A stretch of 64,000 bases of DNA, from the NCBI GenBank assembly GCA_965644295.1, contig CBFFRP010000133.1, forward strand, positions 186,001-250,000, written 5' to 3'. The notes under the pieces were generated by a model. The model was not told where the DNA came from. It did no database searches and saw only the letters and a program-made list of their open reading frames with translations. Source of the stretch: Paraphysomonas bandaiensis. Lineage: Eukaryota; Chrysophyceae. The translations under genes and the position numbers were made by a program. Below are positions 35,872 to 47,146 of this stretch, one piece after another (within the stretch, counting starts at the first letter, position 1; every line of letters starts with the position of its first letter).

Positions 35872-36690
35872 GCGATGAAACAGTTGTCTTCGGCCTCACA
35901 TCAAAAGATGCGGAGCTATGGGCACTTATATTCGGTCTTCTCGCTGTTTTTGGCGGTATATTTATGTCGTGCGCATGGTACTGTGGTACTGCGACACAGT
36001 CTGGACAACAGAGTCCGTCATACTCTGCAGCAGAGGTAGATGAAGAGTCTCCTGAAGTAGGTCTTAGCAATCCTCGTTCTGATGCGGAATTTGAAGTCGT
36101 ACACCCGTCTCTTGGTAACCAGTCGATAGTTAGTCTGGGTGATATGAGCTATAATTCCATTACTTCCAAACACTCAACGGGTTCTCGGTCCTCCCGAAGT
36201 CCAATACACACCAATGGTAGATTGTATTATTTATTATGTTTTGAATAATACGCTGTATATAGGAAATTCGTCAAGTTTCAGATCACCGTCACGTGGGAGA
36301 TCACTGACGCGAAAACTCTCTAATTCGCCAGATAGAGCGGATAAATCTTCCTCTAGCCCACCCCGAAAACATTCGAATTCTCCCAACAGAATGGACAAAC
36401 CAAGCACCGGTGCTCCGAAAAAACCGTCCAGTTCACCTGACAGGACTGAGAAACAGAGCTCCGACACACAACGTAAGCTCGCCCAGGAAGCCAGTAAACC
36501 TAGGAATCGATCTCCGCAACGAAAGAATTCTAATTCCCCTTCGAAGCCACATTCACGGTCCCCATCTCCATCCCGCTCGCCTGGTAAACATATCGCCAGT
36601 AATGCGCATTCAAAGCCACCTCTGAAATCAAGATCACCTCCGAAGTCACGTCCTCAACCAAAATCTAAGACGAGCAGTAGTAGTTCTTAG
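35872..36690 (+). CDS. Single-pass membrane protein with Ser/Pro/Arg-rich tail (5' end unresolved)
   Basis: Two exons (35872-36216, 36263-36690) give 257 residues, with at least one upstream exon missing because the first starts in phase 1 after a good TTTCAG acceptor. A hydrophobic segment (LWALIFGLLAVFGGIFMSC) lies about 20 residues in and probably crosses the membrane once. It is followed by an acidic/Ser stretch and a long basic tail of repeated SP-type units (NSPDR, RSPSPSRSPG, KSRSPPKSRP) ending in polyserine. The tail resembles SR-type phosphorylation substrates but no RNA-binding domain is present. A signal peptide, if any, would be in the unseen exon. No family was recognised. Confidence 0.55.
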
Positions 36691-37356
36691 TATCCTCTTC
36701 ATATGTAGCCCAAGTGTACATATAACTTTCTGTGTTTTGTAATGAAAGTTATTAGCTAATTGTAGTTTAGTTAGAGTGTTATCGATTGTAACGATAGCGG
36801 TGTGTATAGGGAGTATCCCGCCATCATAACTTTCAGTTATATTGATTGCAGTAAATGCGTTATTAACTGGCTATAAAGTGTGTAGTTATGAAAAACGCAG
36901 TAAATATAAACTACGATTACGCGTATGTGTCAGGCGAAAATAGCTACACAGCAAGTCTAGGGAAGAATACATTACCAGCTAGATTCACTAATTACTGTAT
37001 GGGTACATTGGTCCTAACCGGGCGAGCAAACAGTATTTTAACACTACAAAATATCAAACTACACAATGTGGGTTGATACCTAGCCGTGATAAACAAATAC
37101 AAGCGACGTTTCCTGCGCCCAGTTAACAAATACTCGTACCATCATCGGGAATACATTCTTAAGAAATTAACAATGTAGTTAATACGGATTGCCTCATGTC
37201 ATTTTTAGCGGTAAGTACATATGAATAAATATTCGACACTACTATGAAACGGGAGTACGGGAGTATATAATAAAAACAAAGCATATTGACTTCAGTTTAA
37301 AGTTCTATATATGTGCTTATTACAGTGAAGTTGTTAAAACAACACAAAGCAGGTCT
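36691..37356. other. Convergent intergenic region
   Basis: AT-rich sequence between the 3' ends of the membrane-protein and apyrase genes; no gene seen. Confidence 0.4.
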
Positions 37357-39171
37357 CTAAGCTACTCTCAGATATTGATTTCCTAATGTCGCAGCGGCTT
37401 CCCGATAGGCTGCGCCAAGTGCCCACTCAATATCTGATCCATCAATATTCTGCTGCACGGTGATTACCTTATTCTCATCAAACCCAATTCCATGAGTAAG
37501 AAACAGGTAAGCATACGACGCAGAAAAACACCATCGAGCATTCTGCTCTTTAGGAGACTTGTCTCGAGGAAGAGTAATAGCCACTTTGTCCCACGTTAAC
37601 CCACATACTTCCTGTGCGGAGTCTAAGAATTCCTTCGGCGAAGTTTTCAATGGAAAGCTTGTAGTGCGCTCTGAAGTGAAGAGTGGTTCGTGTCCCGCGG
37701 GCATCGTTCCCATACCACTAGCAGCGTAGAAGAAATTTTCGAATACCAAAACATTTTTCGAATGTCGCACGAATGAAGGCTGGTATATACAGTTGAAAGA
37801 TACGGTGTCAATATCTTCAGCACAGTTAGCGGACTTTTCACCATTCCGCAGAGGAAACAACAAATCTTCAACAGCTTGATGACATTTATCGGCCTTATCG
37901 TCTGAACCACCGACGACATGAAACTCCCCAACTGGTCCCGTGTACACATCTCCGCTAGTTTTACCTTGCTCTCTGAAATATCCTGGGTTCAAGCAGGGGT
38001 CAACTAATGTTGTGGTAATAGTCCCATGAGGGTCATTCTGGGTCTTTACTTGAGTAGACACAAGGTGCTTATTGAGCGCAGCACGAGCCTGATCTCCACC
38101 ATAGCCCAAGTAGGAGTGAGTGTAAAGCTGGTAGCGTTGACCCTGAATCGTAAAGGAATATTGGTAGCTCTGCTGATTGGAGGGAATATCACTGGGACTA
38201 TTGACTATTTGAGTTACCTACAAAATACGGATAAGTAAACATACATTGTAAGATAATGAACAGCGTAGCGCTGAGATTTTGTATAGTGATATAGGTATAT
38301 TTACAAAATAGAGATACAATATTCTTACATAACGATCAGCTTTACTACGAATTGTAAACTATACACGACCATCCTTTGACATACCTGTGTACTGGCACCG
38401 CCCATTTCCACGACTGCATAGGCATTTTCAGGAGTCGGAACACCCTGGGAGCTCCGGAACGGCCCTATAATACGTTTCATGTAGTTGACCGAGATCCAAC
38501 CAAAGGCTCCCTCCTCAACTCCAGGAATAACTTGGGCAAAGTCAGGTTGGAAGTAAAAAGGAGAATTTTGAGAACTGCCAAGGAAGTTTCGCACAGACGA
38601 AATAATCGCATCCCGGGAAGCATCATCCAGCATTCTCAAGCCAGCAGTGGCTTTGAGCCAAATAGGAGTACGACTCCATTCAGACTCAGGTACTTCTTCT
38701 TTCATGAAGTCAATCAAACCTCGAAGTGAGTCACCAGCCATTGTTGGGTTCGCCGCGAAGGTGCTGAGGCCAGGTCTGACCTATACACACCGTATTAGTC
38801 ATAAATCGCTATTGATAATGCTACGAATACACCTTCTTCGAAGAGTGCTTCGGAAGGATGTACAAAGGCCCTGTACTAGAGCCGAGTAAACCATATCTAA
38901 ATATATGGGCTCTGCAGCCGCTGCTGCCGGCATCAATCATCGTCAGATAGCTGTAACTTTCTTTTGGAAGATCATTTAAAGCATCTTCCGTAAGACCCGC
39001 CTGGAATACTTTTGGACTGCCAACGCTATTCGTTTGCATGATAGATACGCCCATTGTTTGGGTTGCAACCATTAAACAGTAGAATACTACGATAAAAAAG
39101 ATAACGCATGCTGCCACTTGACCGAGAGACCGCCTCAGAGGCACCCCCGGCTTGCTCTTGCTGTTATACAT
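37357..39171 (-). CDS. GDA1/CD39-family apyrase (NTPDase)
   Basis: Three exons (39171-38833, 38780-38385, 38217-37357) join in frame to 531 residues. Family enzymes hydrolyse nucleoside tri- and/or diphosphates in the Golgi lumen or outside the cell. All five apyrase conserved regions are visible: DAGSSGCRAHIFRY (about residue 78), WLKATAGLRML (about 142), GAFGWISVNYM (about 192), AVVEMGGASTQ (about 234), and DIEWALGAAYREA near the C-terminus. An N-terminal membrane anchor (about residues 17-38) follows a short basic stretch, predicting a type II protein. No second C-terminal membrane segment is obvious, so it resembles Golgi-type or soluble members more than two-span CD39. Cysteine-rich spacing in the second half fits a secreted or luminal fold. 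Confidence 0.94.
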
Positions 39172-39902
39172 GCAGTCCTAGGATCTCACTTGCTGTCTAG
39201 GGTCGATCTGGTATAATAGTCGACTGATTATTGGGCGATTTAAAGCCACATAAGTGATTTTTCCACAACTGACAGGCCCATAAAAACCGGCATTTACATA
39301 GAAAACGTATATTTATAGAACGAAAAATTCAAAATTACAGATATTATTCACTCCTACGTATCGATATCGTACTTCTACATCAGGAGTATCCAGTACGTTT
39401 GTAGTCCCACTCAGTTTTGTAGGGTGGTGGAAAAAACACGATAGAGTATGAAATTCTTCCGCCCTTCTGTGTGTAGAGAGTTCCACCTCAAGCGTTTGGC
39501 AATCGGTCTCTCTATCTCCGTGTCTGAAATAACAACGCCATCAAGGTAGCGTTAGTGCACGATTAGAGTGCATATATCTTCTACTACACCGTTGATTCGT
39601 AACATCTACCGTCAAATTGTTTGTCCAAAAGTAACTGAAATCGAAATTCTTGTAAAATTCAGGGAAAAAAAATATTTACCTTCGTAATTTTTACACTCTG
39701 ATACAAAAATACAGCATAAAAATTAGAAAAAAATTGTAAAAATTCAAAAATAATTCTTGTTTAAGATCATCGCCGTCACATGCACGTGTGTATATACAGC
39801 AGCAGTATATATAGCCGCACTAGTGACCCACAGGTTCAGTAAACCCCATCAAAGCACCGATGGACCATCCTCTTGTCTTCCCACTTACACGGCTATGAGT
39901 TG
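39172..39902. other. Divergent intergenic region (apyrase / unknown large gene)
   Basis: 731 bp between divergent genes. It is AT-rich, with a TATATATAG sequence about 95 bp before the + strand start codon, next to the TACAGCAGCAGTA element. Confidence 0.4.
39795..39807 (+). promoter_or_regulatory. TACAGCAGCAGTA element next to a TATA-like run
   Basis: The element is embedded in TATATACAGCAGCAGTATAT about 100 bp before the ATG at 39903. TATATA arms on both sides make it locally palindromic. Function is inferred from recurrence upstream of other genes. Confidence 0.4.
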
Positions 39903-42900
39903 ATGTATTTACGAGCTGTGGATATGAATTACAGTGCAGTAAATATACGCAACTGTTCAGTTATAGCCATAGCAGACAACTCCAACTTATCCGCCCACAC
40001 TTACAGTAACAACGGCTATGCTTTACTGTCGCAATGGGAACTTGATGCCGTCATACTGGATGTTCTCCTCACCCTCTCAGAGGGTGCGGATGTGGACCAC
40101 TGCAGTCTCATTGCAGCCTCCACAACGCAGTTTTTTGTAGCAGAAATAAACGCAGTCGGAACTGTCGTATCGTCCGCATCAATTCCTCATTTGAAACACC
40201 GCATGAGTGCTTCGATTCTTTCTTACCTGCCTGTGTGTGGAGTTGCCTTTTCGTTTTGTGAGGACCAAATCATTTCGTTTTCTATACGAGATCTCAAAGA
40301 CACACAGTGTTCATTGAATGACTGCTTCGTGAAGTTAGATGCTGCTCGTAAGTATGCACCAATAGATAGAGATGCCTTGCAATTAGAGAAGGTTGTGGTT
40401 CCATCTCTAACAGAGCCGTTTCTGCTGCTTATATCACGAGGTAATTATGATGTATTTTCATATATATCTACTACATTAGTCGCTTTAGTATTGTCTTATC
40501 GTTGGATATATTCTCAATTCTGATGGTTGGTAATCGTTTGTTCGTGGTGTAGCATCTTCTACCGGACTTCTTGTTATCCAGTGGTGTGCTCTTGACCCCT
40601 CGGGTTTGGACTCTTTGTATGTTTACTGGGAAACTCGTTTAACTTGCACATACATTGCATGCGAGTCACTTCCTCACCTAAACTGTGTCCTTGTGGCTAA
40701 TGCCGGTGCTGTGGATATCTATGATTGCACTGGCGTGGTAACGCGGTGTGAAATACCTTTCGTGAATTCCGCATCTGAGTCTATTACAAGTGTTGCGGTG
40801 TCAAGCCGTAACACTGATTTCCCTAGTCGATTAATACTTTCAACGACAAGGGGAAATTCATACTTGTGTATGCTTAGTATAAACGATGAAATAGGTGAAA
40901 ATAAGATCACGCTATCATTTCTATATTTGATTTTTATTAATGCGTGTATACTAATGGTTGTTATATTTTGAGCATATACTTCGACTGAGTCGATTAATAA
41001 TATTTGTAGGTGAGATAACTTTGTTGCTTAAATTATGCGGCAAAGTGGGCACGGAGTTATGTTTGTTCAACCCCTCTGGAACTACATGCTCTGCCTGCAT
41101 TCTCACCAACAATCCTGTGTTCAAATCCCGACTTCCTTTTTACCAATATATGCATGTTATATTTACTGCGGAAGAGAATGACAATTTTTCGGTGCTGTTG
41201 TTTGTGGGACACAAAGATTTCGGTACAGAACTTGTTCAGATGCACCAGTCTGATCCAGGTAGGGTGTATATATATCTCGTAGTGTGGTGATGTGTTTCCC
41301 TTGCGTGTATTATAAATTGATATGTTACCTGCGATGTGTACTGTAGATATGCAGAAAGAGGCCTCAGGGGATACGTGGACTATAAACCAGTATAGCGTTT
41401 TTGATGCAATCGTTGGTATAAAACGCGCCTGCCCAATTTCTAGGACAGGTATATTAGAGGTTGAATAGGAACAAGGGCGACATATTTGTAGTAGTAATAC
41501 TGACAGTATTTTCTGTGGATGTGATGTGTTTCACCTTTCAATAATTCATTTCCCCTACTTTTCTTTGCTAGGTTCAGTGGAATATGTCGCGTTTTCTTGT
41601 GAAGATTCCACTAAATACTCCGCCGAGGATACTGATGTGACTTCAGTTTTAACAAAGTGCTGTGTAGGGTCTGTGTTCAAGCCTACCTCATCAATGGCGA
41701 TAGACATCGCATGTGAGCACAGTGCTGATACCTTGTCCACTTTCAAACTATTTACTGTGATATGCGACCAAGCTGTGGACGCCGTACCTCTTACTGCGAG
41801 ATCGCACTCTAAGCCTTGGAGTACGATGGTTGTGATTTCGTCACGCTTACACTGTGAGACGTCACTATTGACTATCAATCACGCGGGAAAACTTCAATTA
41901 TCCATTGAGCGGTCTGATTTAGTCGTCAATCAAGAGACCATTGCATTTTTTCGAGTGACGGATAGTCTTATAGCCCAGTGTTTACATGATAGGATATTAT
42001 TGCTAGATATCAAAACGCTGCGGAAAATTAAAGAGCATCCTCTTGCCTCAACTGGTCTTAGCAGTTTTATTGGACACTGCAATTATGTACAGATGAAGTG
42101 GATGTCGTCGAGTACAGTTTTGCCGGTTACATCTTCGTTTTTTGTTGTCACTTCACTGTGCGACTGCTCTGTGTTGTCTGTAACTACGCGTGGGAATATG
42201 AACAAGGTTCTTACTAAATCAATGAGTGGGGAAATAACTGCAGCAGCAGTGTTTGGCATATTTGATGTCATTGTTGTAGTTTTGGCAATCTGGAATTCGA
42301 ATGATTTACATCTACTTTATATACCAAAACCTACAGGAGAGCAATCGAAGAGTACTAACTCACAGTACGTAGAGCGTGTGATAGCGTTGCCTAATGAAAC
42401 TGGTCCTCTAACTTGCAACCCTCAGTCCACCATTCGTCATATCCTCATAATATTGCACTCAAAGAGCCATCTCAGCGTCGTATGTGGAAATGACGATGGG
42501 AGAATATGCATCCTGAATTTTGAAGTTGATGTTACCACAAAGTTTCTCTCCGCATCGTACTCGGCGTATGTTAGCTTCGTGGTAGGCGGACTATGTAGCA
42601 TAGTTTCACATCCTTTTATGGGAGGCCAAGATACGGAACCAGATATTGCGACGGGATTTGTAGCGAATGGATACAACTGTGACTATTTATATAAATCAAA
42701 ATACAGCTCCACTCGTGACGTACTCAATAGTATACACTGGACTCGGACACTTGTAGTTCGGTCAGCCAGTGAGCACCGCGTTTGCCTGAATGCAACTCAT
42801 TCATTCGTCCCGCAATTATGTCCATATAGCTCATGCGGGTCGAAGTCTGCCCACAGCCTGCAATATGTATGGTTAGGCTGGTTTTCGAATAGTGAGGGAA

Positions 42901-44480
42901 ATAACACAATGACTATATCTCTGGGGTCTTTAAGTCATTTTTATGGCACTGAAAATCATGATACATTAACGCTCTGCCCACTGATATGTCGCCGGTTTGA
43001 ATTTCGAGTACATACTATAACGCCCTTATACGACGGGGCATTTGCTATGCTTCTTTATTCTCATCACGGTCAATTAGAAGTGAATTCTAAAGAGGTATAT
43101 GGCTTGAAGTTGATAGATACGTTAACCATGAATGCTTTGTGGGACTATAGCGGCACATCCACTCTTACCCCGATGGCTGTGTACGAGTGTCCCAATGCCC
43201 CTATCGGCCCGTCATATATATGCACATTTATTGTTGTCACAGCATGTAAAAGTCTCCAAATCTTCGGAATAAATTGCTGTCCTAAGAGTTGTACAACAAC
43301 AGTCCATTCCCTAGGTCGTGTCCATCAATCGTCTACAACCTCGGAAATTCGATGTGCCGAGTCTCTACCCCCAGACATATTGTTTGCATGCAGTGATGTT
43401 GATTTTAAGGCCTATCGGTGGTGTGTCAGCGATACAGCGGTCTGTTCACATGTATATATGGAAGAAGTGACAGTGCAGAAGTTTAAATCGCATGTAAGAT
43501 TATGAAGTTCTTGTTTGTCGCACTGTTGTGTTGTTCATCAAAACTCCATGGTGTAAGCTGTGCTTGTAGTCGTAATTTATCATCTCACGATATCTAATTG
43601 TTTGTCGTATCCATGTATAGGATATATCAGTGGTGGTGGATATGTCTTGTTGCTTATCTGATGACGGTGGAGATGTAGCACTCATATACATTTCTCTGGC
43701 CTTGGTGGGAGTAGAGGTCTGGATTTTCCATAAGAACCTTAATTTACTGGAGGTACACACAAGGTTTACGATATAGAAATGTGTATAATTTAATAAATGC
43801 TGCAAAGTTGTATCGTGCTACTATTCATAAGCTGTATTTTATGGGTTTGTCGGTGCGAATGATGTCCTCTTTCGAGAATGTTTTTAATTATCATGTACAG
43901 TACGCAACATCTATTGTTTCCAGAAATATTATTCTGGACTGTATTCGAATTCTACCGCCAACGAGATATAGCACCCAGTATGACTCAGCTGAAACTGGTC
44001 TTGACGTCCTTATACGCCCTGTAATTGGGATCGACAGGTCCTTTCTATGATATGTCTACTGCGGTGTATATGTATTGTTTTGTATATACGTATCGTATTT
44101 CGTAATGAAACTATTGTGGATTAAGATTACTTGACTAGAGAGCTGCTGTGACTACGCTCCTTGTTGATATTGACTAGACATATTGGTACTTGTTTCTGAT
44201 ATCCGTTACCACTGATTTGTATATGCATATGTACTATGCTGTAATTTAGGCCGTATTTAGGTTATCGGGAAGGGTTCTGTGTGGCAGAGGCGAAGAATTT
44301 ACTATTCAGACTTCTGATGGAAGCGGCACTGGGAAGGAGGTTATCTGCAATAATGCAGTTAATTTGTGGTTAAGTGATGTCAAAGAGTGGTGCAAGCAAC
44401 CGACACACCACTATGCCAGTTACTGTATTGTGAAAGGAGACGGGAATGTATTCACCTATAGTGTAAATATAGAGGACTAA
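39903..44480 (+). CDS. Large (1,244-residue) protein of unknown function
   Basis: Eight exons phase without error: 39903-40440, 40553-40894, 41010-41258, 41347-41448, 41572-43493, 43621-43752, 43808-44037, 44261-44480. The first in-frame ATG is 39903; the open frame extends slightly upstream without an ATG. There is no signal peptide, convincing membrane span or catalytic signature. The sequence is rich in beta-type hydrophobic strands broken by Ser/Thr/Asn, with segments such as CNSVIAIADN-like strands near the start and HLSVVCGNDDGRICILNFE in the middle, which look like beta-propeller (WD/CPSF-A-like) blades. That is an impression and not a match. The acceptor at 43807 (GCAAAG) is weaker than the rest. 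It could be a trafficking or ubiquitin-ligase scaffold; no assignment is made. Confidence 0.7.
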
Positions 44481-45092
44481 AGCTCGAGCTGTACTCATGC
44501 GAGATATATATGTGTGTAGTCAGAACGATGTATAGAATGTGTCTCTGAACTTTTATTTTTATGTAATAAATGGCGAATATTAACTAGTATTGTTTACATA
44601 GCCATAAAGTAGACATACAAAAATTGAATTAGTCTCCGACAGATCAGTTTACAAGCAATTTCGTGAACAGTGTCGTTTTTTAAAATATAGCTGTACGATA
44701 AAATGCTCTGGGACGCATAGCACACTGTTATAGTGCTATGATGCTATGAAGTAATATTTTAGCTTAGCTAGATAGCGAACTATATATACTATATTTAAAT
44801 AGACGAGGAAATATTCAGGGATCTACTCTTTTCTGATAGGCAGCTTTAAATTTTAAATCCAATAATCTATAGTATGGCTACTCCATACGGTTCTCAGCGC
44901 CAAGTCTACAGTGTATATTCGTCTCATGAAATAGCATTTATCATACCCTGGACCGTGGAATGTCTTCTATCTTCTATGTAGTAAATGAAGATACACAAAA
45001 AACGTGTGATGAAGTGCTTAATTAGCGCATATAAAGATGTCATAGCTGATCATACTCTAGCTACCACTGGTGTCCTCACCAACGCAACGTAA
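44481..45092. other. Convergent intergenic region
   Basis: AT-rich sequence between the 3' ends of the unknown large gene and the DFRP1-like gene; no gene seen. Confidence 0.4.
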
Positions 45093-46515
45093 TTAAGCAT
45101 CTTCGTCGTCTAAGTCATCTAAATCATCGTCCCCACCAAATAACTCCTCGTTAACTTCTATGTTGTCCTCCTTCTTAACTTCTTCTCCTTTCGTATCATT
45201 TTTCGTAGCTTCTGCGAGTTTCCTGGCGGCTTCCTCATTCGCCATTCTCTCTTCTTCCTCAGTTGGGGCCTCTGCCACAGCGAAGAATGATAAATCCTCG
45301 CGTTCAACGTTATCAAAAACAGCAGTCTTGACAGTCACGCCATCCAATACAAACGTAGTCGTCGATGTCCGGGCGGCTTTACGACGGGCTTCTTCGTCAC
45401 GAACCTTCTGTTCGATTTCCAGCCTATTTAGTACAACATAAGACTGATTTCTTCACGATTCATACCACATATAGTCACACAATCTACAATATACCGCATA
45501 CTCCATTGTACAAAAGCATAACCATCACAGCATAAGCAGCCGACTAACAACCACAGGGAGCCAAAAAGTACAACCGTAGTGCTTACTTATGTATTTCAAA
45601 TAGTCTCTCCTGCTCCTCCTGAGCTTTTTTAGCTGCAGCTCTTTGCAGCGCTTCTTCTCTCTCCTCTCGCGCCTTCTGCTCGTTATAGTATTCAACGGCA
45701 TCCTTGTCATCCGCCGCACCTTCGTCATCCACAAACAGCGCAGAGTTGTAGTTGAAGAGCTCTTTACCGGATAAGACAGCTAGCACTACATGTTAGAAAA
45801 CGTGTACATAACCACTACATTACTCCACTTACATAAACCCTTCCCACCCTTCTTCTTTCCTTGTTCAGCTTTCATCCTGGCCTCAGCATCAGCTTGTCGT
45901 TTGGCAAGCTTATGTGCACGCCATATCGCAAATGTCTCAGCTGTGACAGGAGTGCCAGTTTTCCCTTGTGCAGCAAGTTTTGCGCGTTGTTCTTCGATAA
46001 TATCTTCTAAAGTCTTTTCCTTGAACACCTCCACTGCTTCCACCTCTACTTCTTCATAGACTGGCTGTGAGACAGTGGTTGATACAGGGTCCTCTTGAGT
46101 GTAGTCGTCATCAGAATCAGAATCATCAAATTCAATAGTAACAGCTGATTCTGCTAGACCAATTGCCTCTGCTTGCTCTTTCGCCTTTGACTTCTTTTTT
46201 CCGAATTGATTGGCGACACCTTCATTCAAGAGGAGTCGAAGCTCCTCTTCCTGTTGCTGCTTTGCGGCCTTTGCTCGTAGTTTCGACTCCTTCGCTTTGT
46301 TCTACAATCATTACATTCATAACAAACACAACACAGTCGCGAGATAATCTCACCGCATCGGCGTTCTGCTGATTCTTCACTCCAGTTTCGACCTGATTGA
46401 TGAATTTTTGCACTTTAGCAGACTTGTTTTTGTTTTTGAGTCCGAACGTGCGGTCCTCAATCACTTTCGCCTGTTTTTTCTGTTGATTTTTCTTGCTTGG
46501 CTTCTCTTTCGGCAT
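45093..46515 (-). CDS. DFRP1/ZC3H15-like protein lacking the CCCH zinc fingers
   Basis: Four exons (46515-46354, 46301-45833, 45785-45587, 45423-45093) join in frame to 386 residues. ZC3H15 (DFRP1; yeast Tma46) binds and stabilises the translational GTPase DRG1. The N-terminus (SKKNQQKKQAKVIEDRTFGL, then KNKNKSAKVQKFINQVE) and the distal DRG-binding part (ETFAIWRAHKLAKRQ, then LSGKELFNYNSALFVDDEGA) match the family clearly. Between them, where homologues carry two CCCH fingers, there is instead an acidic stretch (FDDSDSDDDYTQED) and a Glu-rich linker, with essentially no cysteines. The flanking introns are about 50 nt, so no finger exon is hidden. The C-terminus is acidic. Loss of the fingers predicts altered RNA or ribosome contact while DRG binding is kept. 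Confidence 0.85.
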
Positions 46516-47146
46516 GGCTCACGACAGGAGATGTAGAGGGTCTGGTGGATGTCGATGAGTCGTTAATTGGATCTTAATATGCAGGTGTCGATCACTGCAC
46601 TCGTACAGCACTCACTGACTGATTGACTGTCTAGAAGATAATTCAATGGAATAACTGACGGATCGAATTATGTATTCGATAGCGTTATTTCAATGCATGC
46701 GATGAATCCCTGCTGGCTTCGAGGGTTTAAGAGCACACACCAACACTGACAAGCGGCAGAACAGACGGGCGGTGTTTATATATGGCGCTGAGAGGCATAC
46801 AGTATATACGGCGGTATAGTGTGGTATAATTGTAGAATCTCTAGCCACCAATAACATAACACAGAACAATGAGGAATACAGCGCTGTACTCCTGCGAATA
46901 CACCACGCACCATACCAGCGTATTTTGTCTGTATACCGTACGTATTACATGCATCAAATTATGGTGCAGAAGTGTGCGTGTGTATGAGCATACTGTACTG
47001 CACCAGCATGTCGTATAGTCGTGCCAGACACATGCAAACGACTGTACTTGGTGTGTACAGCAGAGTGGTGTACATGGTACTGTACATGATAGCAAACACC
47101 ACTATGCATCCCATGAACACGAAGTAATCCGATAGTTCCTATCAAG
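46516..47146. other. Bidirectional promoter region (DFRP1-like / Spinster-like)
   Basis: 631 bp between divergent start codons. It is rich in GTATAC, TGTACA and TATATA words, with TATATATGG near 46780 and the element at 47056-47063. Confidence 0.4.
47056..47063 (+). promoter_or_regulatory. TACAGCAG word upstream of the Spinster-like gene
   Basis: TACAGCAG lies 84 bp before the ATG at 47147, within TGTGTACAGCAGAG. It is the same core as at the aldolase, GT77 and Rab6 genes, lacking the final TA. Confidence 0.3.
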
